The notes beneath the pieces are model-generated. The model ran no database searches. It worked only from the letters and a program-made list of their open reading frames with translations, and was not told where the DNA came from. 64,000 bases of DNA from Patiria pectinifera (Eukaryota > Echinodermata > Asteroidea > Valvatida > Asterinidae): the NCBI GenBank assembly GCA_029964075.1, contig CM057133.1, positions 18,996,699 to 19,060,698 on the forward strand, written 5' to 3'. Both the position numbers and the translations under genes were made by a program. How positions within the stretch are numbered: the first letter of the stretch is position 1; the number at the start of each line of letters is the position of its first letter. Shown one piece after another: positions 1 to 12,000 of this stretch.

Positions 1-187
1 GACTCTGTTTTTACCCCAGACACCGCATACAAAAACAAACGCTAATGTGTAACGCATATCCAGGCACCAGACTGTTCCTCATTTGCATACGTGTGCAAAA
101 ATCTTGCACATGCAAATGATCCAATACCAGGGTGAGAGAGCAGGTAGTGGTGGGCGCGTACTGCTCAACACCCTGGGGACGAGGTTG
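1..187 (-). mobile_element. CAACCTCG-ended MITE, cut by the window edge
   Basis: Inverted near-copy of 58838-59026: shares ccaataccagggtgagagag, acctgctctc-type sequence and gtttttaccccagacacc. It ends ctggggacgaggttg, the terminal repeat of this family. The other half is left of the window. Confidence 0.8.
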
Positions 188-876
188 CACTTGAACATCT
201 TCATCCCTTGAAATTACAGTTAACTAAATTTTCACGGATTTTTCAACATATTAAGCCAGATTAGGAGTCCGTGAAAACACCCTTAAGATAGACCCAGTGT
301 ACCGTTATGTATGACCAATGATAATCCTCAGTGGCCAGGGTCATTAAAAAAATGTGAAAATACCCTTACAGGATTAGTCCTACATGTATATAAGCCAGAT
401 GTAAATATCCGTGAAACATCTCTTAAAGATTCTTTTCACGGAGAAATGGACTTTTAACGAAAGTTTAAGGGATCAGATGTTCATAGTAATTATTTGATAC
501 GTTTTTGTACCAAGACTTGTTTGTGTTATCGATGAAAACTGAATGGATGTCATGAATCATGATGACATCTTTACACCTCATGTGATGTAACAGTTAACCA
601 GTTCACATCTGACGACGCAAAGGTTTGCAGTATTCTGAACGGATGACGGATAAACACACAGCGAGTGAGGCTGGAAATATCTATCTGCGACCCGTTCGCA
701 GCGAGCTAGGCCGGAAATATCACGTTGTACTACCCGCAGATGACGGCCTGACCCTGTCTGGCATCGAGGTTCACAAAACAAAATCCTGCGCTTGGGTTCG
801 GTCATCAAAATAAGTTAACCAGTGTCATACTGGTGATGGGGCAATAATTAATCAAAGGCCGATACCCCCAGAACTA
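188..876. other. Non-coding stretch with a short local repeat
   Basis: Contains two related copies of a segment with ttaagccagattagg / tataagccagatgtaaat and ccgtgaaa (about 200-300 and 360-440). No exon of the flanking gene recognised. Confidence 0.5.
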
Positions 877-2423
877 CAGGGTGAGTAAAAAAATAAAGAA
901 ACCCAAATGCCGGGCTATTGTTTAGTGAAGTTCTGCATGTAGCAGTTTCAAAATCTAGGATATGAAAGCCTACTCTGTAAACTTTGTTGTAGTACAAGAA
1001 TCATTCATGTACTTTTCAAGTTACGGAATTTTAAATACAAACTCCGTTTTAAGGTTCTGTCCACAGATCACAAAAAAGTTCAGTGTTCTTTCAGCAAAAC
1101 GAAAACAAATCACATAGGGGTGTGTGTGAATTGTTTTCGTTTTGCTGAAAGAACGCACATCTTTTTTGTGATCCATGGACAGAACTTTAAAATGGCGGTT
1201 GTGTTTAAAATTCTGTAACTTGAAAAGTACATGCATGGTTTGAATGATTCTTATACTAAACGAAAGCTTAGGCCAAAAAAATATATACTTCTGCTTCCTG
1301 TTATCCAACCGACCCTATTTTTAGGCCGCAACCCTAAACATTTAATCAGCAATTCCAAAAAAAATTAAAAATTAATAATTGAAATTTTGAATAAATAAAA
1401 AAAAAAAAAATTGTTGTCTTTTCTGTCTACACAAAATACCTCTCAACAACCCTTCCGCGTCAAAAATGCTTGTATTTATTTGTTTTCTTACTTACATTCA
1501 CTATTTTTTTCAAAAGAAACTTGCTTTTGCTTTTACAAATTTGCTTCGCGATAACTTCTTCGCAATTCGATGTCGCCGTGACACGTACGTAATGCTACAT
1601 TGTAGCTCAATGCGGCGACGACTGGTTCCCGCCGCGCCACTCAGGGGCCAATTTAGAAGACATGATGAAAATGCGGTAACCAGTCTGTGCATAACTATGC
1701 ACTAGCACATGCGCTAGCATGGCTATGCATGGCAGGCCCACGCAGTGCACTGTCAACTGGTCAGTCAGATTCCACATCGTAAAAATGCCAAGAAAACACC
1801 GATGGAGAAAGAACATTTTTGTAAGTTAATTCACAGAACTTGATCTCTCTTGTCTGTGTATGTATTTTCCATGTTAAAGAGTTCATTTTGAGATGGCACT
1901 ACTCGTATTTTGAGTGATACGACGCAGCTAATTTCCCAAAAATTGTCCACCGTAAAAACAAGGTCTGTCGCCCGTTGTTCACACGTGCATTCATGCATGC
2001 ATTACGGATTTTTGGCCAGTTTCCCATCTTGACTAGCGTTCTGAATATGGTGCGCACGACCTGAATTTTCCATTATTTTTTAAGAATTATCGAACGTAAA
2101 TATATTGCCAATAATTAAGGTAAGTTTTATTAAATTTTTGTGGAATTTTTTTGTATAGCTTTCATAGTGCAATGGAAATAGTTCAGGCTAAAACTTCGCA
2201 TATAATTGAATACCCCATTCAATCAGCATAAAAAATTTGGCCCCCCCCAAACAAATCTGACTGATCAACCCTATTTTTCAAAGGCATGTAATCAGAAGCA
2301 GAACTATTTTTTTTTGGCTTACGAATTGGGTTTTCATATCCTAGATTTTCAAAGTGCTACATGAAGAACTTCACTAAAACAATAGTCCCGACATTTGCTG
2401 TTTTTTAATCTTTACTCAACCTG
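877..2423. mobile_element. TA-flanked DNA transposon without transposase
   Basis: Left end cagggtgagtaaaa and right end tttactcaacctg are flanked by TA on both sides. About 85-bp terminal inverted repeats include ctattgtttagtgaagttc at the left and its inverse at 2365-2385. 1,547 bp. No coding frame of significance. A palindrome is inserted near the left end. Confidence 0.78.
998..1252. repeat. Foldback palindrome nested in the TA-flanked transposon
   Basis: Two arms of about 110 bases (aagaatcattcatgtacttt ... aagtacatgcatggtttg...gattctt), with inner match gttctttcagcaaaacgaaa against its inverse, and a short loop cacataggggtgtgtg. Confidence 0.85.
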
Positions 2424-2815
2424 TAAAGGTCTAATTGGGTTGAAAATTGGGATGTGTTACAGATGAAAATTGAAGTGATGTCTTGATGACGTCATCAAAT
2501 GACATGTTGCATTATATAACATGTATAACATGTATAATGTATAACATGATATAAACATGCATTAAATATGCCAAAACAGACCTGTGTATGTCACCTACAA
2601 TCACAAGTCTAGTTTTTTTCAGTAGTACGCAAACACAAAATGTGCTGTAGAAAAATGATTACAATGGGAAGCATGAACAATTTACCAAAACTTGAATGAT
2701 GTCACATATTTCTTACAAAACTGTATGTGTCTCGTTAAGGTGTTTTTTTTTTAAACTAATGTGGACATGACAGTTTCTATCTACAAGACTGTCTTATTGA
2801 AGGTTGTGAACTTAC

Positions 2816-2974
2816 TTCCTTGAAAAGGTGCTCACGTTGTTGCATCTCAAGTTCCTCTATTTGCATTCTTGTGAAGAGTTCTTGGATTTTAATGCAGGCA
2901 TCTTTGACTTTGATGGTACAACCCTCAACCTTCACAAACTTGGCATGTCCCTTATTGTGGCAGTTTATTGTCAC
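2816..2974 (-). CDS. PARP14-like: Exon: end of the terminal KH-like domain (last visible exon)
   Basis: The 159-nt phase 0-0 exon encodes VTINCHNKGHAKFVKVEGCT, IKVKDACIKIQELFTRMQIE and ELEMQQREHLFKE. KVEG followed by an amphipathic helix is the usual end of this KH-like unit; the next domain in PARP14 is WWE. Donor GAA|gtaagt is strong, so more exons follow to the left. I saw no further coding exon before position 1. Confidence 0.78.
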
Positions 2975-3430
2975 CTGTCTCATTTTTTTAGGACAAAAAA
3001 TAAACAGTAAAGGTAAAAGGACCAAAAGCAAAAACAAGGCAAAAAAAAAAAAAAATTAATTGAAGTTGTACTAAACTGAGCTATCCAACCCTATGTTAGC
3101 AGTTTCTGACTGGAATTTCAATTTTCAAATAAATCCCGAGTGAATGTGATGCATCACAAGAGGGACGCATTCAAGTTGGAAATCAATGAAAAACTATTGC
3201 CCCTCGTTTATGATAAAACCATAATGGTCTTGTTCATGTTTCAAATCATCCCGTTGTTTGTGGGTTACCTTTTTTGGGATTGAACATAAATAGCGTTACA
3301 TACTCTTTTTTTTAATTTGGATCTATTTGCATTCGTTTATTCAATCAATCCACCTTAAATGACTATCAGATGAATAAAACACATTCAATAAGAAGTACAG
3401 AAACATTCAAGATAAAATGTACACCAAGAA

Positions 3431-3560
3431 CTTTGGCTGTGTTCGAATTACTTAGCCATGGCTTGCAATTACACACAAGTCTATGGGAAGTGGCTGCAGC
3501 TGCTTCCCATAGACTTGTGTATAATTACAAGCTATAGCCAAGTAATTTGAACATGGCCTA
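3431..3560. repeat. 130-bp foldback palindrome
   Basis: Arms cacacaagtctatgggaag / cttcccatagacttgtgt around the centre gtggctgcagctg, extended outward by ggctgtgttcgaattactt and its imperfect inverse. A MITE-size hairpin. Confidence 0.85.
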
Positions 3561-3689
3561 TTTGTAATTAATGTAAATCAATTAATGAACCCATGGCTGG
3601 TATTATAAACTACTATACCTTGGCATTTTGCACTGGCAAACATAATCAGAGACAGTGTCTTACTGATGAGTTACTATCTAAGCACTTAC

Positions 3690-4200
3690 ATGTACAGGGA
3701 CGTAGCAAGGTCATTTTGATGGGGGGGGGAGAATTTCTTTAAAGGGCACTTGCACATATATCCATGCAGAAATGTAGGCTCATTTTTTCTCCGAACACTT
3801 GGCCTCCGTAAAATCAAATTGTTTGGGGGGGGGGGGGGGGGGAAATGGCGACTTACAAAAGCTGACTTAGAAATGGAAATGCATTACAGACAGTCGGGAC
3901 TTTAGTCAGACGGCCGACTTGAGCGATTGACAACTGAGTTGTACAATGTCAACTTGGCTGGAGTTTACAGTATGCACACTAACGGACAATATAGGGCACT
4001 TTGCAAGGCAATAGGTGTGCGAAATTAAATAAAAAGGCACTGACATAAAGGCCTGTGAAATTAAACAAAAAGGCACTCGTAAAGGCCGCTGGCACAAAAA
4101 GGGCACCACTTTTTTCAAAGGGGCACTTGTTCAGAAAAAAGGGCACTTGTTAACAAAAGAAGGGCACTCTTTAAGAGGCAATTAATCAATAGAGTGCTCA
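3690..4200. repeat. Repeat with poly-G runs and a short reiterated motif
   Basis: Holds gggacgtagcaagg-type MITE sequence with G runs at 3721-3729 and 3825-3842, then several copies of aaagggcac(t/c) / cacttgtt between 4015 and 4170. No coding potential. Confidence 0.5.
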
Positions 4201-4254
4201 GGTGGTTTCGGGTGCAACATGCAAAGGGTTAATATGTGACTACAATGTACATAC

Positions 4255-4338
4255 ATTAAACTTCTTCCCAATGGCGCGGAGTTCAGCCCGATGTTTATCG
4301 GTCATTTTGTCTATCATTCCATGTTCATCAGGTCGATC
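4255..4338 (-). CDS. PARP14-like: Small exon: helix of the terminal KH-like domain
   Basis: The 84-nt phase 0-0 exon encodes 28 residues, ending DKHRAELRAIGKKFN. It joins the next exon to give KKFNVTINCHNKG, a helix-strand transition that fits the KH-like fold. Acceptor tgtcacag, donor gtatgt. Confidence 0.75.
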
Positions 4339-4976
4339 CTGTGACAATGAAAGTAAAATTGCATTACAAGTATATAGGCTAATGTTCAGTGGGTACAGAC
4401 ATAATTCAATATTTATCTCGTGTTGGTGGAAAGTCTCCATAACCGCTGGACACAGTGACATGATTGTACTTCATCATTTGTTCTTAATAAATCTGTCTCT
4501 TAATTGTAATGCGTGTCTGATAATTTTACATACGGATAAGCCTAGTCATTTAACTGATCTAGAATATATAGACATGTATCTTATTTTTAAACAACCGATG
4601 TGATTCAATGATCTACACAAATAGACAATTATGAACGTAAACAGAGAATTATGTACACATACAGATTATATATGTGCAAAAATTTTAACAATCTGCTGAT
4701 TTGAGGAGGCTCTGTGTCAAGGTCTTAGGCCGGACCTTGTGTTGTTTATGCTCAGCCGTGCATAAATTTAGGCCTAGATTATACTTGAAATCATCCGCAC
4801 TGCTCTAGAATGTCACTGGCTCTGCCTCAACATATTGAAAGTAATTGCTGAAGGATTTTGCAGATTTGAGGCAGTGGTCACCCCTCCAAGGACCATATTC
4901 ATTTTCCAGGATTGAGGTTGCATCCTAGCAAAAATGCCTAGGGAGTTAGGGTTAAAGAAATCACCAATCTTGCTTA

Positions 4977-5344
4977 GGCCAAAAAAAAAAGAGTGAAGTT
5001 TCTGGTATGTGCGTGCGTTGCCGTAGCCATGCGCGTCGGTAAAATTTAAAAAAAAATTTCAATGTAAGATGATGTCTCAAAACCACCAAACTCACTGGTT
5101 TGACTGAAATCCTGCCGCTGCAAAATTTTAACGTGTTTTTAGATGGGGTAACGATCGAGTATAAGCTTTAAGTGGCCTCTCTGTATATCTTGCACTCCCG
5201 TATATTTTGCACTAAATTTAGTCGGGCACCATTTGCAGTCATCAGCCGACATTTGATAAAAAAAAAGGAAAAAAAAAAAAAAAGCCGCGTCGCCGCACCA
5301 TTTTTGGGGCAATACCAGAAACCGAAGACCTTTTTTTTTTGGCC
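4977..5344. mobile_element. Harbinger-like MITE, copy 1
   Basis: 368 bp, starts ggccaaaaaaaaaa and ends ttttttttggcc, with a TTA on each side. Terminal repeats extend into the g-tttctggtatg / ataccagaaac match. 3-bp TWA target duplications are typical of PIF/Harbinger. Inside are an a-rich block and tgtaagatgatgtctcaaaa shared with other copies. Confidence 0.8.
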
Positions 5345-5347
5345 TTA

Positions 5348-6840
5348 AGTGCAAAACATTAAAAGTTATAATGCATGTTACATGCACTCTCACTTCCAGA
5401 ATTGAAAAATTATAGACTAGGTTTATGTATTACAGTAAGGAGCATTTTGAAAAGCAGAGAATGCAGCTCTTTCCAAAATCTGAAACAAAAACGTATTTGC
5501 AGCTATCTAAAAAATAACTGACAAAAGCATTGTTGAAAAGCTTACTTTGTTTGAAGAAAAAAGGTAAAAGAAGGTCATTTCAAAAGATGCTTTAAGTGAC
5601 AGTTTTTTGGAAACAATCGGCTGAATAAGAACTTGTCCTGGACACTGATTTTGGCTTGTGTCCTGATCGCTGATTTTGGGTTACAATTTAGCAACTTTTC
5701 AAGTGAAACTGAATTCCTAGAATATTGTTCCCTCAGAATATACATCATTCAAAGAGCTAAAACTTCATCAGGTTAGTTGTTAAGCAACCGTCTGTAGATT
5801 TTGAGCACTTTTGCTGCTTTGATGAAAAAAAATGCACACATGACAGCTGATCGACCCTACACTTAAAACAATATATCCTTGGTATTGTATACACAATTGT
5901 GTGCGCATATGATCATATGCACTAATAAGTGCATGTACGCAGCGTACATGTATGTCCAAAATTCCAGTTGTTTCAACAATCATTGGTTTGTTTTATGCCC
6001 ACTCAGTGTGAAATAAATTTGTAGTGTGTTTATTCGCATTACATACATGTATGGACAAGTAATATTCAATTTTATAGTCAGCACTGAATACACTATTTTC
6101 ATAGAAAGCAAGGGTACTGAGCAAAAATGTTTTGTGAATACAAGTACATGTATTGCTTAAACATGTTAAAGGGAACATACAACATTTGCAAACATCAAAA
6201 AAAGAAATGATCAAATTATCACGAAATACCTTACTGAATTGTTAGGGACTAACAGTCTAAAGCATCCTTTAAAATCGTGGCTCCTGGTGGGCTGACATTT
6301 TCAAGAAAAACTGTATTTTTCCAGCGCTGGTCGGCCGATCAGTGTTGGAGAAAACTGGCTTTTTTCAAAAACTGTTCTTAATTTTTCATATTTAGTTATT
6401 CTGACTTTTCTTTGCAATTGATCACACACCTGTGAAGGGGTACAAGCCTGCGAGACTGATTCTCTGACCTTACAATTCCCCAAAGTGTATTAATTGCTTC
6501 GTTTCATCTTAAGTGGGGTCAAGGAACCAGACTACAAGAACATGATAGGTTTTCTTGGTTTTTCCAGCATCTACAAGCCCAAAACATGAAACAAGTCGGT
6601 TTAACAATATTTTCTATAACATACTAATCCTCCTCATCCATTTATTTCTGAAAATTGCAGCAAAAGCAAATGTTGTACATTCCCATTAAACTGTAAGACT
6701 TGACCAAGTCAAATATTTCAGTGGGGTGCTTCCCTTTTGAAGGCTTAAAGTCACTTTGTTAATACTGCCCCAGGTCAATGGAGTACAACCAATGAAATTC
6801 CAAAGTGATTAAAAGATGCCATAGAAAATGTATAGTCTAC
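5348..6840. other. Intron sequence, nothing recognised
   Basis: AT-rich intron between the 28-codon exon and the linker exon. Short reiterations of acatgtatg are present; no exon, RNA gene or clear transposon ends seen. Confidence 0.4.
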
Positions 6841-7019
6841 CTCAGACGTATATTCCTCATCTTGAAACTTATCAATTTTGCCAGAAGCTCCCTTGACAGA
6901 AGACATGTCCATGGCGTAGATATTGAGAATGATGGTTTCTTCAAGACTTTCATCATCTGTTGAAGCATCTGCAGTGGCAGCAGCACCAGACATAGCAGAC
7001 CAGGCAGATTTCACCAACC
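6841..7019 (-). CDS. PARP14-like: Exon: linker and first strand of the terminal KH-like domain
   Basis: The 179-nt exon (phase 1 in, 0 out) has an Ala/Ser/Asp linker (SGAAATADASTDDE) then ETIILNIYAMDMSSVKGASG, KIDKFQDEEYTSE. The alternating strand IILNIYA and following helix resemble the KH-like fold that precedes WWE in PARP14. Confidence 0.78.
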
Positions 7020-7281
7020 CTGTCATCCAAATATGGATTAAACACATCAAATTTACTTAAAGATAAAACAATTCCAATTTGTTCAACCCATTTTTATTAG
7101 ACAAGAGGTACATAAAATCGACTATGCAATTATTTCTAAGTTCTTTAATTTGTATAATGTTCATTTCTCCAATTCGTCCATCAATTTTCCATCATAAACA
7201 TACATTAGTGATGTATGTAGCAAGTATATTAAAATTATTAGTCGTCTGAGATTTGTATTCCAGCTATCATTTTACGCACCC

Positions 7282-7439
7282 TTTATTAATGGGAATAACA
7301 GTGCGAGGAGCCGGTCTTCACTGCGTGATAATGACCGGGTTTGGGGGTGACCGCTGTTAATGGACAGCGGTCACCCCCAAACCCGGTCATTATCACTCAG
7401 AGAAGACCGGCTCCTCACACTGTTATTCCCATTAATAAA
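7282..7439. repeat. 158-bp near-perfect palindrome
   Basis: Arms of about 70 bases: ttattaatgggaataacag ... gtgaccgctgttaa and their inverse, including gaccgggtttgggggtgacc. The ends resemble a copy of ggtatttattaatg at 8151-8164, which may mark a larger element. Confidence 0.85.
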
Positions 7440-8159
7440 TACCTTTTTAACGAAATAAACAGTTAAAATGCTCCAATTTTGTGACTTTTTTCCAGCGATA
7501 TTTCCAAACTTTTTGTGTTCATGTTCCTGGGCCATATTTTAGCTTATGCGTGATACCCTGTCTCTTCAATAAGCGTTGTTATATACACCACAGCCGGGCC
7601 CAGGCTGCGCTGGACAATTGCAACGTCTTCATTGAGTACGCGTACGACTTCTGCTGCCGTAGCCAAACAAATTACAACAATGTTTTCATATTTTTACCTT
7701 ATGGAGGAAGCTGAAATTTCGTTTACACATTCCTTGTGTCCAGAATTACAAAGATGCTTGGTTTAGGAAAGGTAAATATGTTGATGGGCGAAGTATTTAC
7801 AGAAAATAAATCGTAGATCTACGCTTTCATTGTAACATCATCAGTATAGTGCACTGCCGCTGAACGATGTCGTTTCAAAACTTCCTTACGCGCGTGCACC
7901 CATATAGCAACTGTGTTGCGTACGCGTGCGTCAGTCTCACGCGAAGGTGGTTGAGCGCATGTGCAGTGCTGTATTGTTACAAGCTGCCGTATGACTGTTG
8001 TAAATTTGGCCAATCATTGCCTTCCATGGGGCTGGATCAATGCTGGTTCAGGGGCCATTTATTCGCTTGTTCTTTGAAGCCGGTCATTATCACCGTTAAT
8101 GCCCGGCCACGTGATCGAGTCTCGACCAATCAGAAACCATCAACTCTTCAAGGTATTTA

Positions 8160-8610
8160 TTAATGTTCTGTAATGTTACATTATATTATTTATTGTAATA
8201 TTGTATGGGCCAATGGATTTCCACGTAGTTTACATAATATAGTTAATTTACAAATGAAGGCTATCCGTGTAATTTGCAACAGTCATTTTCAGACAAGCAT
8301 CAACCCGCTTTATTCAATAATTTCAATCTCTTTCCTATCAATTATATCAATATTTTTCAGCAACTGGCATTTATTTATAAACATTCCTTTAATTAACTTC
8401 TCCAACACTTTATTGATATGGTTCAACCTTATCGTCATCATCTTCCCTATTGCATATTTCCAAGTTCACGACATCTGCCTTTAAACACAGTATAAGGCAC
8501 TTTGGGCCACTTCACTGGAATGGTTTACCTTCAACATGTTCAAGTTTAAGGAATAGTCAGTGCTTATTCAGTTTTCAACATTATCTTAAGTCTTACCTTC
8601 TTCAAAAGTG
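8160..8610 (+). pseudogene. Decayed LINE reverse transcriptase, C-terminal fragment
   Basis: Reads YCNIVWANGFPRSLHNIVNL then QMKAIRVICNSHF in one frame and FKHSIRHFGPLHWNGLPSTC then FSFQHYLKSYLLQ in another, so at least one frameshift. The NIVWxN, QxKAIRxI and WNxLP-FKxxLK patterns are typical of the C terminus of CR1/Jockey-type LINE ORF2. The 3' part is split by a MITE, and the repeat ends near 9245 with gatgatgatgat. Confidence 0.72.
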
Positions 8611-8771
8611 TTTTTCTTTTTTATTAAGTTTCTACTCTGATATCTATCTTTACTACATATTTTTCTTTCTTTTATTTTCTTCTTTCTTGTATTTACATGT
8701 AATATGTACTGTTTGTGTTTTGTCAATTTAGTCTGTACTGTAGTGTTTGTAATTGTATGGGCAATCCCTAA

Positions 8772-9138
8772 CGCCCCCCCCCAAAAATACTCCGTCTCTG
8801 GTCAGCGCGCGCGTCGATTTTAATCATGCGCGTCAACCTTTTTTTTTTCTTCTTCAAATTAACACGGAAGCTACAACAGCGCCCTCTATTGCCGCACCGC
8901 CTCAAATGTTTGTACCAAGGAGCACCAAGGAATGGGGAAATTGCACCAAGGCAAATGATAAAGGGCACCAAGGCAAATTATGGAGGACACAAATGTACAT
9001 GAGGACACAAGAATGCAAAATAGTACCCACCTTGTCTGTACAATTAAGCTTGAAAAAAAAAAAAGGCACCAAAAAACCCTACAAAGACCCTGCGTCGCCG
9101 CAGAGACCGAGAGACCGACTATTTTTTTTTTTGTGGCC
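8772..9138. mobile_element. Harbinger-like MITE, copy 2
   Basis: 367 bp flanked by TAA on both sides. Left end decayed (cgcccccccccaaaaatac), right end ttttttttgtggcc. Shares gtctctggtcagcgcgcgc, ggaaattgcaccaaggcaaa and ttgtctgtacaatt with copy 3. Inserted in the 3' part of the LINE fragment. Confidence 0.78.
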
Positions 9139-9760
9139 TAACACAAGCTGTGTTTTTTTGGCTGTGCCTCCAATTCCTACCCTATTTACTGATATACATT
9201 GTATTCCTATTGATTGATGTAATTGGAAATAAAAGATGATGATGATGATTCATGTGCACAGGATGAAATTTAACATAAATTTTGTAGTTTTCTACTGCGA
9301 TGGATTCTCTTTTTAGGTGCGGGGTAGCAGCTCAACAAATCGCCATGTCTCTCTGTTAGTCAGTTAGTTTGCAACAAACATTGACATTGTCTATTGCTCT
9401 TACATATTTTGACCCATTTCAACAAAACTTTGTCAAAGTATAATAAGCCTAGCCCCATCATATCACATGACCAAACTTGGCCAAAGGTCATCATGGGGTC
9501 ACAAACCTGATAATTTTACTCAAAACACTACTCCTTCCAGAAATATCATGGCTTAATCACGTGACTCATGCATGAACACGAACTCATTGGCCCACAGCTT
9601 CCAAGATATTTCCCAATCGAGCTTAATTGTTTGGGAATACTTCAAGTCGATTCAACACTTGACAAGCAGTCAATGAGCTAATACGTAAAAGTACCGAAAT
9701 AATTTTTTTTTTTAAATTCAGGCACTGTTATAAATATATAGCTAGCAATAAGGTATTTAC

Positions 9761-9967
9761 CCAAGCCTTTAGACAGCAAGCCTTTTTGCTCTCTGTACGA
9801 AGTGCCAACGCCGCTCTTCAGAGCATCTTGAAATCCAGAAACCATGTCTCGCTGGAATATGACTAGACGGATGAGACGGAGATATTGAGGCTTCTTACGG
9901 ACTGCAAATTCACCAACAGCTGTCAACATGGTACTGGCACAGTCTGCCACTGACTGACCAGCTTGAC
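9761..9967 (-). CDS. PARP14-like: Exon: macrodomain 3, C-terminal part
   Basis: The 207-nt phase 1-1 exon continues the loop as GQAGQSVADCASTMLTAVGE and ends the domain with YLRLIRLVIFQRDMVSGFQ, followed by DALKSGVGTSYREQKGLLSK. Splicing across the border gives PALGTGQAGQSVADC, consistent with a macrodomain. The last 20 residues are linker. Confidence 0.88.
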
Positions 9968-10267
9968 CTGAACAGAAAGGAATTCTGTAATTACTTTGGA
10001 TCTTTCAATTAATGAAATTCAATACAGATTAGTGGCTATATACAACAGCACCATACTATTATACCTATCAGCTTATCTTTTCCGCAGCTCCTTTTATACT
10101 ACCTTGGAAATTTGATGCATAATAAGGACAATTCCATGATGGTAGAAATGCCTGAAAATGGATTTTTTTTTTAATCTTTAAAACCATAAGCATCTCAACT
10201 TCAAGAGGGGTATTGATAATTAAAGGGGACAACATAACCTCTCACTTGAGAGATGAGGCAGTAAAGG

Positions 10268-11045
10268 GCTGTCCACATTGCATACATCATGCGTACACGG
10301 GAGGTCCCAGCCGATGCGTAAGTACAAAAACGATAATTAGCTTTTAATAACGTGTCATAAAATCAAAATAATTTCTCAGATTTAATAACAACCAGGGCCA
10401 ACTTTGAAACATAGACAATTTAAGGATAGAAAACCATCATCCTTCACCCCCCACTGTTTAAATTTTTCACGGTGCCACTGTCAGCCAATGCCTTTCGAGG
10501 TCATTAAACATCAGAGACAGCCAAATAATACAAAATGCGATTGTGATACGGACCCTTCTTTAGTTTTGGTCAAGTAGTAAGAGTCAAGATGTTTTTTTAT
10601 CATTCCACAACTTCTTTTTATTATCATCAACTTCTGTAACCCAACGCTGACTTAATCTAACTACAACATTCTTTTAAATTCGAGCAGCAATTTTAGATAG
10701 AAAATGCTAATTTTGTACGTATTTTACGTACGAAATGCAATGCGCATTCACGGAGCGTCGCAGTGATCACCATCTTTTTGTGTGCGGGATTTTGTTTTCT
10801 TCGCTATCATTGAACCACAAATTTCCCACGATGAATCAAAACCCTGCCCTCTATTCAAGACACTCTTCTTGGTTTACATGTTGCTAACTAGTATGGCAAT
10901 ACAATAACCTAACTACACAATCGCCAAAAAAAAAAACTGTTTTAATTAGCCGGCAAGCATAGCGCATTTGCACTAGCTGCTTTGTAATGTGCATGTGCAG
11001 TACAATAGGGGGAGGGTGCGGTACATACTTCATGGACGGCCCCCG
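10268..11045. mobile_element. Probable DNA transposon, related copy near 35.4-35.6 kb
   Basis: Ends ggctgtccacattgcatac and, inverted, ggccgtccatgaagtatgta are loosely matching terminal repeats. The interior atttctcagatttaataac...caaccagg is shared with 35455-35485. No transposase frame. Ends are approximate. Confidence 0.5.
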
Positions 11046-11097
11046 CCAAATGTAATGCAAGTCGCCACGGTAGTGCAATTAAAATCTTCTTAATTAC

Positions 11098-11268
11098 CTG
11101 TGCCCAGAGCTGGGAATGAAACTGACTTCACTTTCTTATCCTCTGCCTGCTTCAAGGTCTTGAACACTATAGTTTTAATGTCTTCCGGAGTTTGAGGAGT
11201 AACGACATGGCAAATAAAGCTGCACTGAAGTGACCCGCCACCAGTCCAATAGATTAGTTTCTTCGGGT
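11098..11268 (-). CDS. PARP14-like: Exon: macrodomain 3, middle
   Basis: The 171-nt phase 1-1 exon encodes DPKKLIYWTGGGSLQCSFIC, HVVTPQTPEDIKTIVFKTLK and KSVSFPALGTG. SFPALGTG is the second phosphate loop. The segment before SLQC is short compared with macro1, where GKLPC and H-AGP are seen. Confidence 0.88.
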
Positions 11269-11328
11269 CTGTTGACATGTTGTACAAGAAAAATGTAAAA
11301 GGTATAATTAATATGAATATAAATAAAA

Positions 11329-12000
11329 TCACAATGAATTCGCAATTGATGAGGGTTCACAGAATTTCTACGCCAACTCTTTGCATTAAAAGTATCCCCC
11401 ACAACTTTTTTGGGAACAAAAATCTGTCTGCATGGTTTAAAAATGGTGGCAAATTTAACCGGGCAAATTTAACCGGCAGGGCAAATTTAACCGAGAAACA
11501 ACTCGCTAGTTTTCGGTGTGGGGGAAGGAGGGGGCTAGATAGACGATATATCCGAAAGACGTAATTAGACCCACAGCGGGCACAATGAATTCGCAACTGA
11601 TGAGGTTTCACAGTATTTCTACGCAAACTAATTTGCATCAAAAGTATCCCCCCCACATTTTTTTTGAAAAAAAAAGAAGAGAAACTCGAGTTTAAAAATG
11701 TTGGAATAGTGCAAATATAGCCCAGAATCAACTCCTTAGTTTCTTTTTGGGGCGGGGGAGGGGAGAAAAGAGAAGGGGGGGAGCTGGATAGACGATATAT
11801 CCAAATGGCGCAATTAGACCCACAGCGGGTGCAATGAATTTGCAATTGATGAGGGTTCACAAAATTTATATGCAAGCTCATTTGAATCAAAAGTACCCCC
11901 TCCAAATCACTTTTTGAAAAAAAAGAGATTGTCGGGTTAAAAAAATGGTGGAACAGTGCAAATATAGCCGAGGATCAACTCCCAAGTTTTTGGGCTTCCA
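11329..12000. repeat. Three tandem copies of a 250-bp unit
   Basis: Units begin at about 11330, 11581 and 11831, each with caatgaattcgcaa-tgatgag, ttcacagaatttct-ac, aaaagtatccccc and a pyrimidine/purine-rich tail ending gatagacgatatatcc. Located in the intron upstream of macro3 middle exon. Confidence 0.85.

Noticed and set aside
625-813. Short plus-strand frame as a coding exon or as the missing WWE domain
   Set aside because: No WWE pattern, wrong strand for the gene, and no supporting splice signals.
7432-8164. A larger transposon bounded by attaataaatacctt and its inverse
   Set aside because: The match at the ends is short and overlaps the 158-bp palindrome; borders and target duplication could not be fixed.
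8753-9217. Plus-strand frame of 154 codons
   Set aside because: It lies across a MITE and decayed LINE sequence; composition follows A and C runs and no domain is recognisable.
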